Program-made: the position numbers and the translations under genes
Origin: Chloroflexota bacterium
GTDB lineage: Bacteria > Chloroflexota > UBA5177 > JANWHV01
Length of the DNA stretch: 5,386 nt
Reading direction: 5' to 3'
Assembly: GCA_025450255.1 (NCBI GenBank)
Contig: JANWHV010000280.1
Span: 1 to 5,386 of the forward strand
Shown: positions 5,240 to 5,386 of the stretch, in pieces
Numbering within the stretch: position 1 is the first letter of the stretch
Layout: each line of letters begins with the position of its first letter
Notes under the pieces: generated by a model
Told to the model about the DNA's origin: nothing
Databases searched by the model: none
Seen by the model: only the letters and a program-made list of their open reading frames with translations

Positions 5240-5386
5240 ATGCCTCAACTCGATCTGTCCGGCATCGCCGCGATCGACAATCATTGCCATGCATACACCC
5301 GCGACGTTGGTCCGTTGTCCGCCGCGCAATACCGCCGCCTGTTCAGCGAGGCGCACTCGGATGCATTCGCCGTCGAGCACATACCT
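5240..5386 (+). CDS. Metal-dependent amidohydrolase, N-terminal fragment (runs off right edge)
   Basis: ATG at 5240 opens a frame that runs 49 codons to the edge without a stop. GGAG (5231-5234) lies 5 bases upstream, a good ribosome binding site, and the gap from the AhpD-like gene is 12 bases. The protein has IDNHCHAY (12-19), the first-strand HxH motif (H15, H17) that binds the metal in the amidohydrolase superfamily. It is followed by YRRLFSEAHSDA (31-42). The HxH within about 20 residues of the start and the FSEA stretch resemble the Amidohydrolase_2 domain that forms the N-terminal half of FluG-type proteins. The rest of the barrel, with the later His and Asp ligands, lies outside the window, so activity and subfamily cannot be judged. 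Downstream of a GS-type ligase it could hydrolyse or decarboxylate a related intermediate; this is inference. Confidence 0.82.
   Translation, partial: MPQLDLSGIAAIDNHCHAYTRDVGPLSAAQYRRLFSEAHSDAFAVEHIP

Noticed and set aside
1..5386. CRISPR array, tRNA, rRNA or insertion sequence
   Set aside because: No regular repeat-spacer array, no cloverleaf or rRNA-like segments, and no transposase or terminal repeats were seen.

Overview
The window is GC-rich bacterial DNA with tightly packed genes. It most resembles a Gram-negative proteobacterium: the solute-binding protein has a cleavable Tat-type signal peptide and no lipobox cysteine, so it should be free in a periplasm. The species cannot be told from the sequence; an alpha- or betaproteobacterium is only a guess.

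There are two divergent transcription units. The left unit (minus strand, 2915 down to the left edge) encodes a peptide-type ABC importer: a family 5 solute-binding protein (1323-2915), a DppB-type permease (164-1105) and the first 43 codons of a DppC-type permease (1-131). ATPase genes would be expected further left, outside the window. The 217-base gap between the binding-protein gene and the first permease gene holds two strong inverted repeats and a degenerate 48-base periodicity. This layout often makes the binding protein more abundant than the membrane subunits.

Bases 2916-3460 form a 545-base divergent control region with no convincing gene. It holds a palindrome, a small cluster of short direct repeats and one weak sigma70-like promoter candidate facing right.

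The right unit (plus strand, from 3461) encodes a glutamine-synthetase-family ligase (3461-4810), a small AhpD/carboxymuconolactone-decarboxylase-fold protein (4811-5227) and the start of a metal-dependent amidohydrolase (5240 to the right edge). Spacings are 0 and 12 bases, so this is almost certainly one operon. A GS-type domain paired with this kind of amidohydrolase recalls the two halves of fungal FluG, here as separate genes.

A reasonable working model is a catabolic module. The importer brings in a peptide-, amide- or amine-like compound, the ligase gamma-glutamylates an amine (as PuuA or IpuC do), and the amidohydrolase cleaves or processes a product. The AhpD-like protein may give redox protection or catalyse an unknown step. 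The substrate cannot be read from the sequence. The gene families are well known; the combination, the intercistronic repeats and the control region are the parts worth a second look.
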